Positions 1-10,420 of a DNA stretch of 64,000 nt are shown piece after piece (the first letter of the stretch is position 1; every line of letters starts with the position of its first letter). The stretch comes from Dermatemys mawii. Taxonomy: Eukaryota > Chordata > Testudines > Dermatemydidae. The translations under genes were made by a program, and so were the position numbers. The stretch spans positions 65,375,680-65,439,679 of the forward strand of contig ML677341.1 of assembly GCA_007922305.1 (NCBI GenBank). The letters run 5' to 3'. The notes under the pieces were generated by a model. It did no database searches and was not told where the DNA came from. It saw only the letters and a program-made list of their open reading frames with translations.

Positions 1-3000
1 AGCACTGGAAAATTACTCAGTATGGATGATTGTATTTATATCTACTCAGTGAATGAGGCTAGCCTAGACTCAAACTGACATTTTACTGCTGTTTCAGACA
101 ACACTGCTTGCTGGAAAGTAGAGAAGTATTTTCTGTGTGGTAAATAGGAAATAAGATCTTCCATGTTGCAAATATCTTAGTTTTATTTTCAATTTAATTT
201 TTAGCATATTAAAACAGATTAAAAATAAGTGATTAAATATATAATGTGGCAAAACTGCAATTGCCCTTAAAATAAAAGTTCTAATTACATTTGTGTTTTG
301 TTACTGGGTAGTTCCCCCCATACCCATCCATTTCTAATTTAGAATTCTTCTGTAAAGTTCACAAATGGAGAAAAAGATGGATTTTTAATTCTAATGTACA
401 AAGTAGTCATGGAAAATGTGGAGTATTTGGGGGGAGGGGCAGATTAAGGTTTTTTTTCCTGCTTGCCTTTTTTACATTAAGAAATACATGACTTGCCCGC
501 TTAGAAACATCTATGGTGACTTGAGAGCCAGTGAAATAATGACATCACTATGGCCTGAAAGGTAATCAATGGAGAGGTGAAACTATTCTAGCCAGATACT
601 TTAACACATTTGATTTTAGACAGATATTACAAACCTCCAATGTCCAACACTTGGGAGGAATGTTGCCTCAAATAAATATTCACTCACTAAGGTGTGAGAA
701 TGATCTCAATACATAGTTAACTTCTAGAAAAAAATGGAAAAACTAGCTGAACATTAATTTTCAAGTGCAAAAATAATGCCTAGGTCTCACAAAGCACAAA
801 GTACCAAGAGCACACTAAGAATGTTCCTAGTGCAGCTGATATACTGTTACTATTAGATGTCCAATCTATTATGTAACTTATAGGTGAGTCCCCCTTTTCT
901 TATCTCACACCCTTAGCTACTTCTCCTTGCTGCAGTTTGGGACTCTAGTGGCGAAAGCAGTCCTGCCTCATTCACCCCCTGGTTGTCCGCCCTTTGTTAA
1001 ATGCTGTCACTCCTTGTGTCTATGTAAGGCTACTCCAAGAACATTAAACATTATTTCCTTCCCCCGCTTTAAACTCCCAGTGCTTGAAATGTTTGCTTTT
1101 AATAAGTGAATACAATACTAACAGACAAAACAAAGTTGCACTGGATTCTAGCAGGTCTCAGGAGAACTGCAAGGCCAAAGGCTGGCATCTAAGAAGTTTA
1201 AGTGTCAAATACAACCACCACACCACCCAAACCTCCTTTGAAGTATCATTGGATAAGCCATGATTAGCAATTAGCCACTTATTTTTAGAACTTCAAGATG
1301 GGACTGCCATTACTTCGGTTTTAAAAAAAAATCTTCAGAAGTCTTCCTCAACCTAGGACTTGGTCCCCATAGTGCAGTCTGATTTATGCTGGATTTCCCT
1401 GTCCCTTAAGGATATCATGAGGCAGTTCTCTCTCAAATAAAATTTAAAAATGTCCAATAAAAAATGTGGTAATTACTCTCCCTTTGCTATTGAATTTGAA
1501 TACTACTTCTGGTCCCATTTGGCTTATTCAAGTCACAACCAGGCTTATGACAGCATTACCATGGGAAGACTGATGCCACAAATGCAGCATTATGACTTGT
1601 GTGCAGGCTTTGGTAGACTAGAAGCTGCGAGGGAGCAATGCCATTGTTCAAACATATTATCAGTAATGAGCAAATGTGATAATAAAGCAAAGAATTAGCA
1701 AAAGGTACACATGTTCATGCTTTAGGGTCTCACAGGCTTAAGTTTCTACCCCCATGAAAATCCATTGTACAGAAAACACTGGTGTGTTGAGTATTTCAGG
1801 TCTGTCCATGTATGTATAGCCAGCCATTTTACTGTTGACCTACTTTATATCAACAATACAGTTTGCCACAGTATATTCTCCAGCCAAAAGAAATTGTGAA
1901 ACCATACATTAAAGTCCAGTGTCAAAGCAACGGATGTTTATCATACCCTGCAATTTCTATGTTGAGGAAATTAAGTGTCACTGCTAACTCTTAATACAAC
2001 ATTTACTGTCTAAGTTTGACTTGCTTTTCCAGCTTTTGAAAGCCACTGAATTAACATCCTGCTTCACAATGTTCACTTTATGCCACACTGGAATGTAAAT
2101 GTAAAACACATGTAAAAATAACTTGTTATGCCACGAATAGATGTAAATATACATTCCTTTTTAATCCAAATGTTTCTCTCTAGTCTATACATATTCCACT
2201 CCTTAAATTAAAAACATCTTTAAAGTTTAGTCAAATGGCAGTTTTTGCCATATACACAAACCATTGTCCCTTCAAGTCAATGCATGAGTAGAGAAAACTT
2301 TGAAAAAACCCAGCATGCCTCTTGATTTATGAATGTTCAGCAGTAAACGCAACATAGATGTGCAAAAATAGAAGCAATATCATAATTTTGCTGTACAGAA
2401 CAGCTTGTTATGCATTAAAACTAAAAAGAACACAGATTTTAAATGCGTATGTACTCAAAGTGACCATGTTAAAAAACCAGCACCTTCTCTCTCAGTTGTT
2501 CAGCAATGGCTGCTCACTAGAGTGGCAAATGTTTGCTAACCACGTCACAGAAAAGCAGCCAGCGCTAGGAGTGAACTTAACAGCTTGCACATCAATAGAT
2601 CTGTTTAAGTTCCCCTTGCACTTTCATGGTCTCCAAATTATGGCTCAAGTTACACCTGCACAGTTTCATTGAAGATTAGGAGTGCACAGGTTTAAAAATA
2701 CCATGCAACTTCCAGAATTATCATTTCTAGTAATGATGCATTACCCAAAACAGCTTCATTTTCAGATCCCAGAAGAATACGTAGTGCTGGCAATCAAAAT
2801 TTTTTTCCTACTTGTTAACTCAGCCAATCTGATAGAGTCATTGAGGCACAGTACGTATGGAAGGAACCACATATTTTTGTAGTAACTTTTTTTGCCATAA
2901 CACTGCATTTTAAGCACCAGGTTATTTCCAAACTATGTCAAGCTAACATGACAAAACTAGCCACTTCTGACAAAAACCGGCAAGTTGAGGCCTGTGACAC

Positions 3001-5366
3001 ACATAGCATCTAGGAAAACCCATATTAAAAAATATCCAGAGAAAATGGAAATTTAGAAAGCAACTGCCAAGATTTTTTTTTTTTTTTTTTAAAATGGCTG
3101 CATAACATTAAGGCCTCCAAGTCCCTCTTTAGTTACTTAAGTGTGAGCCTTAATGCAAAGACCTCATTTTTTAAGTCTTGGTGCAAATACTAAAGTAGGC
3201 TATTTACCTCTGAGGTAACAAAGGAAAAATTATGTTTCTGGGTGCTTCAATGATCACTAAACTCCAGCACTGATAGCTCTGAAAAATAGACAATACAATT
3301 GTCTACAGGGAAGATGGCTAGGAGGTAGAAACTGAAAAAAAAGAGTTTCAGCTGTGTAGAACTATGCAAAAGGTGTAAGGGATGGGGATGAGGGAAGAGA
3401 GAGACAAGAATGCATGAGAACCAGCAACACTTGTTATGCCAAGTACACACTACAAGGCACTTTTGCTAGAAATTATTTACCCCATGATATCCTGAGTAGA
3501 TTGTAATCTGTTTAAATATTAAAACCAGGTAAATCATTTTAACATTAAAAGCTTTATGTACAGTGAAACTCACTTCCCTCAGAACACTGACAAACAGAAA
3601 AGTTGTTCAATACTCAACCTGCAAGGGCCAATAATTTAATTAGCTTACTCATACAAGCCAACCCTGGGTATGCGCTACTCCCATTTGTCTATTGATGTGT
3701 TTGTGTTACTGAAATTTAAGCCTGGACAGTTTATCTTCCTTTGAATGTAAAATGCCATTATAAAAGTTTAAAATTTAATCTGCAACATTTGTCCTGTTTC
3801 CACTGAAACAGGAGTTTTAGTGGCCACTTGTAGCCAGAGTTGACTCAAAGTCCTCCAATATTAAAGCTTCCTACACTGTTGCTACTGCTCACGGAGATAT
3901 TTTGAGGACAGTTGTGTTGGATGGAATATACTGAACAATTCCAGTGGGAAAATAAACTTTTCTGAAAGCAGACATGAACTACTAATTGCAGCTGCAGCTA
4001 TATCTAATCTGTCACAAACGAAGCCACCCTACCTTAAAAGGATTAAAATGTTAGTCATGTGAGGCAGTATACTCATTCCAAGATAAATGTCCCATCAGAC
4101 TCACACAGCTGAAATAAGTTAGGCATTGCTTTGCAAATGTATCAGAGACAAAGATCACATCTACAGTGTGATCATGCTTTCACAATTTGCATAATTCATG
4201 TCAAAGGCAAGCTAGATAGCAAACTTTTCCTCACCCTTTGCTAGCTGAAAAGGCCGTTTACAGAAGCACCTGCACAGTACACCAAGCACAGTTCCATTTG
4301 CTGCTCTGTGGTGTAAATATAGCAAGTTTCAGACAAGTGTGTTTTTTTTTTTACCTTCTGTTCACAGGAAACCATCTGCCATATTTATATTGTATCTATT
4401 CAGATGCACTAGTGCTGTTCACAGAAGTGGAACAGCAGTTTCTTTATATTTTAATTTTTCACTTTAATCTTCCAAATTTAAAGCAGTGGATCTTTTTAAA
4501 ATGAATACAATAGTTTGTGTAAACTTCAGATGTGCAAAATTAAAGATCAACACAGCAGTGTCTTAAAACACATCCAACTTAGAAGCTGTGACGAAACTGC
4601 TACTGTAGGACTCAAAAGTCAACTGAAAGCTTCTCAAGATCCACTACTTGACCAATAACTTACATGACTTAACTGAGGAAAGCCAAGTATAAAATAATGT
4701 TCGCACATAGTGGTAATGTAGGGGGGAGGGGTGAGAAGTAATTTTAAAAGCCATCAGTTTCGTCATGATCCAAGCTTCAATGTAAACTGAAGCTCAACAG
4801 GAAGGAATTGTTTGCCTCACTACTGAGCAAATTTATTAGACTAGTGCTGTGCTTACGGCTATCATCTGTAGGCCTAGATTTGGGCTGTCAGCCCTGCATT
4901 GGAATCTATTAAACCATGACTAAAATATTGTGATTAAACTGATACGACTACATGTAAATTAAAGCCAGTCATCAGCAAGGTTTATGACAGGTGGAAAGTC
5001 TCCAATTAATTTGATAAACTTCCTTTGACAATAAGTTTTTTACATCAGAATAATGATTCTGCCATGCACTTGCTTATCAGTTACAGCTTTATGTAAGAAC
5101 TGCAACATTACTGGAAGAGAACTGAGTTGTGTAGGCATTTTATTTAATACTCATGAAACAATGTGTACATTAGATCATGGATCTGAAAATCATCTCATCA
5201 ATATTTAATAAGTGGCAGTAAGGTAGTATAGAAGTTCACCTATAGTGTAACTAACCCTTGTAAAATTTTGCTTTTAGGGGGTGCTTAATTGAACTAACCA
5301 TTTGTTAACTTGGAATATGCTTGTCAAGATGGGCATATCAATTTAGTATCAGTCATCTTCTTAAAT
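1..5366. other. AT-rich, repeat-poor flank downstream of BTG1
   Basis: No coding region or recognisable mobile element is visible in these 5.4 kb. ORFs are short and without family motifs. A poly(T) run of 18 lies at 3073-3090. A minus-strand AATAAA-type signal (plus-strand TTTATT) lies at 182-187. The lack of young repeats, unlike the rest of the window, would suit a long untranslated exon or conserved noncoding DNA. This is inference only. Confidence 0.5.
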
Positions 5367-5389
5367 CTGGAAAAGAAAAAATTACGTAC

Positions 5390-5444
5390 CTTTAGTTTGC
5401 CGAATCCCATCATACTGATTTATAAGTGAAAGTCTTGCTTGCAT
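5390..5444 (-). other. candidate internal or terminal exon, gene unknown
   Basis: On the minus strand a strong acceptor (pyrimidine-rich tract ending CTTCAG at 5450-5445, with a TTAAC branch-like site about 40 bases upstream) is followed by 55 bases and a strong donor, AAAG then GTACGT (5389-5384). Only one frame is open: 18 codons starting ATG CAA GCA, continuing to a TAA if the donor is not used. A second acceptor, a T/C tract ending TTTTCCAG, lies only 23 bases beyond the donor (last base 5367). The two sites are too close to define one intron, so they could be alternative starts of a terminal exon. I do not recognise the peptide. It could be a distal alternative 3' exon of BTG1, a lncRNA exon, or chance. 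Confidence 0.3.
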
Positions 5445-5969
5445 CTGAAGAAAAGTGAAAGGAAACCAACCTTTCTGCCACGTGGTTAACCTGCTCTTAA
5501 GGCTACAGGACATTTGTCCCAGGAACAGCTAATAGAGCAAGGGATCCATCAGGGAAGAACCGAGAACTTTTTTCAAAGGTAGATCAAAATGGACACTTAA
5601 GTTTGCTATATCCTCACTTCATCAGGAAGCCATGTAAGCTTTAATCCTCTGGATTTATTCAAGTCATCTTTGGTGGATGTTATCTGTCCCTTTTCCTCAT
5701 ATCCTGGAATTATTGGCCCTGAAGTTATTTCCATATTATGACTGATTTTAAAAAGGCATTAAAGTGATATGTTAAAATATTGTTTCCCTAGACTTCCCAA
5801 AATGTTTGTATACAAGTGATCTTCATTAATCCATGGCTGAATCATGTTTCCCAACAGTGTGCCACTGATGTTTGTATCCTTTAGAGTACAGTACTTATTT
5901 TAGATCTACTGGGAGGATAAATCATTTGCCTGATCCTATATAATCACGACAAGAGATTAATTAAAATGC
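5445..5969. other. spacer between candidate exon and BTG1 3' end
   Basis: Unique AT-rich sequence with no gene seen. A perfect CACGTG E-box lies at 5479-5484, within the presumed intron just upstream of the candidate exon on the minus strand. Confidence 0.4.
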
Positions 5970-6887
5970 CAAGATAGGAAACAATTTATTAGAGAGAAGA
6001 AAAATTTCTCATCCAAAATATAGAAATCTGTACAACTTTGCCACAACCAATATACATGAACTGTACAAATTTACACCAGTTCATAATTTACCAAATAAAA
6101 GATGACTAACAAAGTTCACAAAATAGATGGTGGTTTGTGGAAAAGACTTTTACCCAATTACATACAAGGAAATTACAAACCAGACCTCCACTTTCTAAAA
6201 ATAAGAAGTTTACTCAGTCTTAGAAAACTACAAGCTAGCAAATGTACAGGTAGCTGGCTGGTGCTAACACCACAGTTCAGACAGTGTCTTTATATGGTCT
6301 TTTTTTAAAGCCTGTTGCCATGGCAGATAATGGTCACTTGTTACTTTCAAGACCAATGCACAATATGAAGATCTGACCATTTCCCCAGGTCATGCTTACC
6401 AGTTTGGTTTATGTACATTTATACATACCGTAAGTGCTAGGTAAAAGTCAAAACATTTCCAGTACTATCATGTTTATAACAAGTCTTGTTACTGAGCTGC
6501 CAAAAATGTAACAATTTGTAAATGTTATAGTGCAAATTTCCTCTGCAAGACCAACTGCAGAGAGTAACTTTATAAATACAGATTTGGACTGAAATAATTT
6601 GTGTAAAAATTAAGTAAGATGTCTGGGAGAAACTGAAACCTTCCTTGGACTTCTTCACTCCCTAGTAAATAAAGTGATCATTCTGACTCACAGGCTATTA
6701 AAAATCACTGAAAAGGTACTGTCCAAACTATGGCACTGTCACTTGAAAGTTTATCACTCTATTATGTGCCAGATCTTCACAGCTGCGACATGGTTTAAAT
6801 TCCATAATCCATCCCCAGAGGAGCCCACCCAAAGTAAAAACCAGTTTTATCCATCCATTTTAAGGTGATCCATCCATAGATTATATC
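5970..6887 (-). other. BTG1: BTG1 3' untranslated region (predicted)
   Basis: Runs from the base after the TAA stop to the first canonical poly(A) signal on the minus strand. About 0.9 kb is similar to the compact BTG1 mRNA known in other vertebrates. It is AT-rich with no repeats. The cleavage site near 5965-5975 is inferred from the signal position, not observed. Longer isoforms reaching the repeat-poor DNA below 5.4 kb are possible. Confidence 0.6.
5985..5990 (-). terminator. BTG1: poly(A) signal AATAAA for BTG1
   Basis: Plus-strand TTTATT reads AATAAA on the minus strand. It is the first perfect hexamer after the BTG1 stop codon, about 900 bases away, and is followed by a T/G-containing stretch. 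Confidence 0.6.
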
Positions 6888-7252
6888 TTAACCTGATACA
6901 GTCATCATATTGTAGTTTTTGGAAGGGCTTGTTCTGCCCAAGAGAAGTTCCTCCTTACAGCTTATTCTGCTGTCTACCATTTGCATGTTGGTGTTATTTT
7001 GGCTACCTCCAGCTGGCGCAGCTTCATACAGCACACAGATCGAGCCATCCTCTCCAATACGATAGGAGACTTCATAAGGGTCAACCCATAGAGTGAGTTC
7101 ACTTGGAAGAAGCCGGAACAGTTCCTGACCACTCAGTCCAATCCGCTGCGCTGCTTGTCCAATCAGAGGATCCATTTTATGGTTGATCCGGATACAACGG
7201 TAACCTGATCCCTTGCACGGCTTTTCTGGGAACCAGTGATGTTTATAATGCT
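6888..7252 (-). other. BTG1: BTG1 coding exon 2
   Basis: Encodes the rest of codon 50 through residue 170, including box A, box B and the C-terminal tail. The open frame extends upstream to an ATG at 7436, but that part is intron: the coding similarity begins exactly at the TGTAG acceptor. Confidence 0.95.
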
Positions 7253-9212
7253 CTACAGAAAAAGAAAAAAGATTGTGCTGCTTAACTCTAGATAAGAGCC
7301 AGAAAGATGTACTATGATTGTCATGGTCTTTTTTTTTAAAAAAAAACAAAAAAACAAACGACATTTCACACTTCACAATATCAAGAGATTTGATTTTTCT
7401 AACACGAGTGACTAACATTGTCAGAACATCTAACATAAATTGTAAACCTGAAAAACAGTGAAAAAACTCAGATTAGCTCTTAAATATTTTGGAGGTAATT
7501 TACACTACCTACTGTGATCTTATGTGGCAAGTATTTTTCAAGAGTTAACTGCAACTGAGTCATTACTTTTACTCAACACATTTTTTAAAATGATTCAAAT
7601 ACCCCCTGTAACATGCACCTATTTATAAGCATGACTCAGTATAAAACCATAGTATCAAGCTGGTTGTGGTGAAGCAGTAAGGAGTTTATGGGCTTCAGAT
7701 ATCCCAGATTTACTAACAGTCTCAACTTTCGGAGGAAAAATACACTTAAATAGCACCTTGAAAAAATTCAACATCATTTTCCCCATTGCAAGTATTGCCA
7801 ATGAAAACTAAAATAGGGAAAAGCAGATAGGCAACATTTATTGACAATTTAAAATAAAGACCTTATGTAATTTGAATGTTCATCTTACTACATACCTCTC
7901 TACTACCTTTCTATCTGTACTGCTTGTTGTCCTAGATATAAATTCTGATACCTCTACTCACCACAGTTACCCAAGTAGCTGGGTAAGGCCACCGAAATAT
8001 AACCAACAAAAATATAAGAACTTGGCCCTTGGATCAGAAACTGTATAGGGAAGGAACCACATTTTCCTGTGTGATTGTATAGCACCTAGGACAAAGGACC
8101 CAGACTGGTGCCTTTGAAGAGGACCACAATAGAAAGATGCCTAAGTGTATTTTCTGGAAAATAGGTCCTGAAAGGAAACTTGACTCCCATATCTGTAATA
8201 TTTTCAGATATAAAAATACACTTTACACTTGAAACTGGATGGGGTTTTCAGCACCTCACAAACTGCTGATTGCTTTCAGAGATTCTGTTGTCTGTTTGTG
8301 TCCAAACAGATGTTTGTAAAACTTAAGCCTACTTCAGTTTAAATCCCTCCCCACTTACCACCTTTGTAAGCAGCCAGAAAGGGACCCTGCTTTTCCTTAC
8401 TTAAAAGAACTATGTTATTGTATTAGAATACTAGCAACCATAACAAGATGCCCGATATTGGTTGACTACACTATCGGATATCGAGGCTTTTTTAAAAGCA
8501 TTCCCCTCTCGGACAAAACTGCAGAGTTTTGGAAGGCTAGAGGGATTTCTTCCCGGCAGCCAGTCATGTGTCTTTGTCTCACTACACAGATACAGATCAG
8601 AGAAACGGTATAGAAACTGGAAAGGGACACAGGGCCAGGGCTTAACGTCGCTTGTAGGGCTAGGTCCTGGGAAAGAGGTAAACAGACTTACTGGAGCTTG
8701 TAAACACACTTGGGGACAAACTAAGCTTCGGGGATGAGGGAATAAGGGAATATAAGGAGGGATAACAGCTGACGGGAGAATTGGGGGGGCGCTTCGGCAC
8801 TGCGCCCCCACAGCTGACGGGGGGGAAGGGATCCCGTGTAGGGAGCCATCGCGGGGGGTGACACTACGCGCCACAACATATACGTGGGCGGCCCCCGTCG
8901 GGCGCAGTGTCCGGCTACCACCTCCGAGGGCGCGGGGAGAGGCTGACTCCCCCCGCACCCCTCGACCCGGCGGCCGCCGCCGGCGCGCAGCACGGGGTGG
9001 GGGCGGCTGAAGACGGCGCCCTGCTCGCCAGAACAGCCCCGGGCCGCGCGGCGCCGCCCCTCACCTGCCAGCAGCTCCTGCAGGCTCTGGCTGAAAGTCT
9101 GCAGCTGCCGCTCGTTCATCAGCCCCTTGGTGCGCAGGAACTTGGAGATGAAGCCCACGGCCGCGGCGATCTCGCGTATCATGCTGGCCCGGGTGTACAG
9201 GGCGGGATGCAT
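6888..9212 (-). CDS. BTG1: BTG1, anti-proliferation factor (two coding exons)
   Basis: BTG/Tob family protein that slows cell-cycle progression. Family members bind the CNOT7/CNOT8 (CAF1) deadenylases and promote mRNA poly(A) shortening; BTG1 also binds PRMT1 and acts in nucleus and cytoplasm. Spliced CDS is 9212-9065 plus 7252-6888: 513 bases, 170 residues and a TAA stop. The junction splits codon 50 (G|AG, Glu). The donor is GCAG|GTGAGG and the acceptor a long T/C tract ending TGTAG. Visible motifs: LQELL (44-48), box A around Y52-N73 (core HHWFPEKP), LFRLL (94-98), box B around L98-E117 (core [15 protein letters not shown]), and a BTG1/2-type C-terminal tail with [14 protein letters not shown]67 and W105 correspond to the CAF1-contact residues reported for BTG2. 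No frameshift is seen. The ATG at 9212 gives the MHP start typical of BTG1. A second in-frame Met is residue 11. Confidence 0.97.
7253..9064 (-). other. BTG1: BTG1 intron 1
   Basis: A 1,812-base GT-AG intron. Its 5' part (above about 8760) is CpG-rich, the rest AT-rich. An A/T-rich low-complexity tract lies at about 7329-7360 near the acceptor. At about 8070-8125 there is a faint copy of the old reptile repeat with a GCACCTAGGAC-like core. No other gene is seen. Confidence 0.9.
9065..9212 (-). other. BTG1: BTG1 coding exon 1
   Basis: Encodes residues 1-49 plus the first base of codon 50. It carries the N-terminal helix of the BTG domain and the LQELL motif. The exon ends at a consensus donor and lies inside the CpG island. 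The start codon has C at -3 (a weak context), whereas Met11 has A at -3. Confidence 0.95.
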
Positions 9213-9228
9213 GGGGGCGGCGGCGGCT

Positions 9229-9351
9229 CTAACGCGGGGACAAGAGAGCAGCGCACCCCAGCTCACATCCCGGGAAGGGCCGCGGCCTCCTCCGCAGACA
9301 GGGGGGCGGCGGCAACAGCAGCGGAGGCGACAGCAAGAAAACAGCGAGCAT
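9229..9351 (-). other. upstream ORF in BTG1 5' leader
   Basis: On the minus strand an ATG at 9351-9349 (context GGAGATGC, G at -3) opens a 40-codon frame, rich in Leu/Pro, that ends at TAG 9231-9229, 16 bases before the BTG1 ATG. A minimal start-stop ATGTGA (9268-9263) lies in another frame within it. It is in the mRNA only if transcription starts above 9351, as the TATA box predicts. It may lower translation of BTG1; no coding family is recognised. Confidence 0.5.
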
Positions 9352-9393
9352 CTCCTGCTGCGAGGAACGAGGAGAGCCGCCTCCGTGCGCCGC

Positions 9394-9401
9394 CTCTTAT
9401 A
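9394..9401 (-). promoter_or_regulatory. BTG1: TATA-like box of BTG1
   Basis: The minus strand reads TATAAGAG within GGCTATAAGAGGC. It lies 182 bases upstream of the BTG1 ATG, predicting a start site near 9365-9375 and a leader of about 155-165 bases. Confidence 0.6.
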
Positions 9402-9432
9402 GCCGCCGCAGGACGGAAATGGCGTCAGGGAA

Positions 9433-9440
9433 GGGCGGGG
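9433..9440 (+). promoter_or_regulatory. GC box (Sp/KLF-type)
   Basis: GGGCGGGG, about 35 bases upstream of the TATA-like box relative to BTG1. Confidence 0.5.
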
Positions 9441-9457
9441 CCGCGGACCCGCAGCCA

Positions 9458-9462
9458 CCAAT
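9458..9462 (+). promoter_or_regulatory. CCAAT box (inverted relative to BTG1)
   Basis: CCAAT on the plus strand, ATTGG in the BTG1 direction, about 60 bases upstream of the TATA-like box. This is a usual NF-Y spacing. A TGACGCG half-CRE lies close by at about 9480. Confidence 0.5.
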
Positions 9463-9517
9463 CGCGCGATCGCACCATTGTGACGCGCGTTCGGGTGGGC
9501 GGGATCCGGGGAGGGGG

Positions 9518-9525
9518 TGACGTAA
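9518..9525 (+). promoter_or_regulatory. CRE/ATF-like site TGACGTAA
   Basis: One mismatch from the palindromic CRE TGACGTCA, about 150 bases upstream of the predicted start site. CREB/ATF or C/EBP-type control is possible. Confidence 0.5.
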
Positions 9526-9532
9526 TCTGATT

Positions 9533-9540
9533 GTAAACAA
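9533..9540 (+). promoter_or_regulatory. forkhead (FOXO-type) site GTAAACAA
   Basis: Exact match to the forkhead core GTAAACAA. BTG1 is reported as a FOXO3 target in erythroid cells, so this site is a good candidate for that control. Confidence 0.55.
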
Positions 9541-9660
9541 ATAGAGCCTGGGAGCCGAGAGGCGCTGGGAGGTGTGAGCGGCCTGGGAACAGAACGTTTG
9601 GCGCTGAGAGGAGGGGGAGGGGACAGCGGCTGCTGCTGCTGCCGCCTGGGGGAAGGGCCT

Positions 9661-10420
9661 GTGCAATACATACATACGGCATATATATAAAGCTCAACAA
9701 AATAGAGGCGAGGCATAGACATGTCAGGACTTGTACCTCGAGAGAAGGGGTTATGAAGAGAGACTAAATTTATCTGATCGTGCGCAATAGTGTGTACAAG
9801 TGTATAAATAATGACTGCTGTATACAAAGTGAGAACTAGACACACAGGCCCCCACCCCTACTACTACTACAGGCAAGCTTATTCCAATCCAGTATAAATA
9901 TACCTACAAGGCAAATCCTCTGTCCACAGACAATAAAGAATTCATACATAGACGGAACTCAATATCTGTACATTGCTCTACTGTATCTAGTAAGAGAAAC
10001 ATCTGGCCACACACATAACACTATAGATTCACTACCTGTATGCAAAAATACATCTGTACATACAGAGAATAGGTATGTATATAGATACAATCTCTGTATA
10101 CACATAGGCACAAAGATATATTTGCTAACACAAATGGACTCTACATTATCTATGTGTATGTAGTTCTCTATTAATACATTCATATTTAGCAATGGAAATA
10201 TCTACCCAGGCAATATAGATTCAATACATGTACCCAAAGAGGTTTGCATATATATGGATAATTGACAAGTATCTAGAGAGAGAAACATCTGTTTGCACAG
10301 ACACATAAGTACATGTATTTAATACATGTACAGAGAAAGGTATGTATTTAGCTAGTGAACAAATATACATCTAGAGAGAGTTAAAAATATACGCACATAC
10401 ACACACCCTTGAACTGTGGC
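9661..10420. repeat. diverged tandem duplication upstream of BTG1
   Basis: AT-rich, with TATGTATAT-like and ACATCTGTA-like words recurring. The block at about 9984-10100 (GAGAAACATCTG, then CATACAGAGAA and GGTATGTATAT) recurs at about 10266-10360 in the same order, offset by roughly 280 bases. A plus-strand TATATATAAAG lies near 9681-9691 and could serve a divergent transcript, but there is no other support. Confidence 0.45.

Larger units (their letters stand above)
8760..9660. promoter_or_regulatory. BTG1: CpG island over BTG1 promoter, exon 1 and early intron
   Basis: GC-rich and CpG-dense sequence standing out from AT-rich flanks, with CGG/GCC runs and many GC-box cores. It covers coding exon 1, the 5' leader and the promoter elements. 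Edges were judged by eye. Confidence 0.85.

Noticed and set aside
7253..7436. N-terminal extension of the BTG1 exon 2 frame to an ATG at 7436
   Set aside because: Lies in the intron. The acceptor at 7253 and exact homology start show that it is not coding.
8907..9530. A 207-codon plus-strand ORF opposite BTG1 exon 1
   Set aside because: GC-rich antisense shadow in a CpG island (Ala/Arg/Gly-rich, no domain).
9681..9691. Divergent plus-strand promoter TATATATAAAG upstream of BTG1
   Set aside because: Sits in TA-rich low-complexity sequence, with no ORF or exon signals downstream.
8721..9845. A 374-codon minus-strand ORF across the BTG1 promoter and exon 1
   Set aside because: Only the part coding MHP...ELLA is real. 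It reads through the splice donor into the intron and starts upstream of the TATA-like box.
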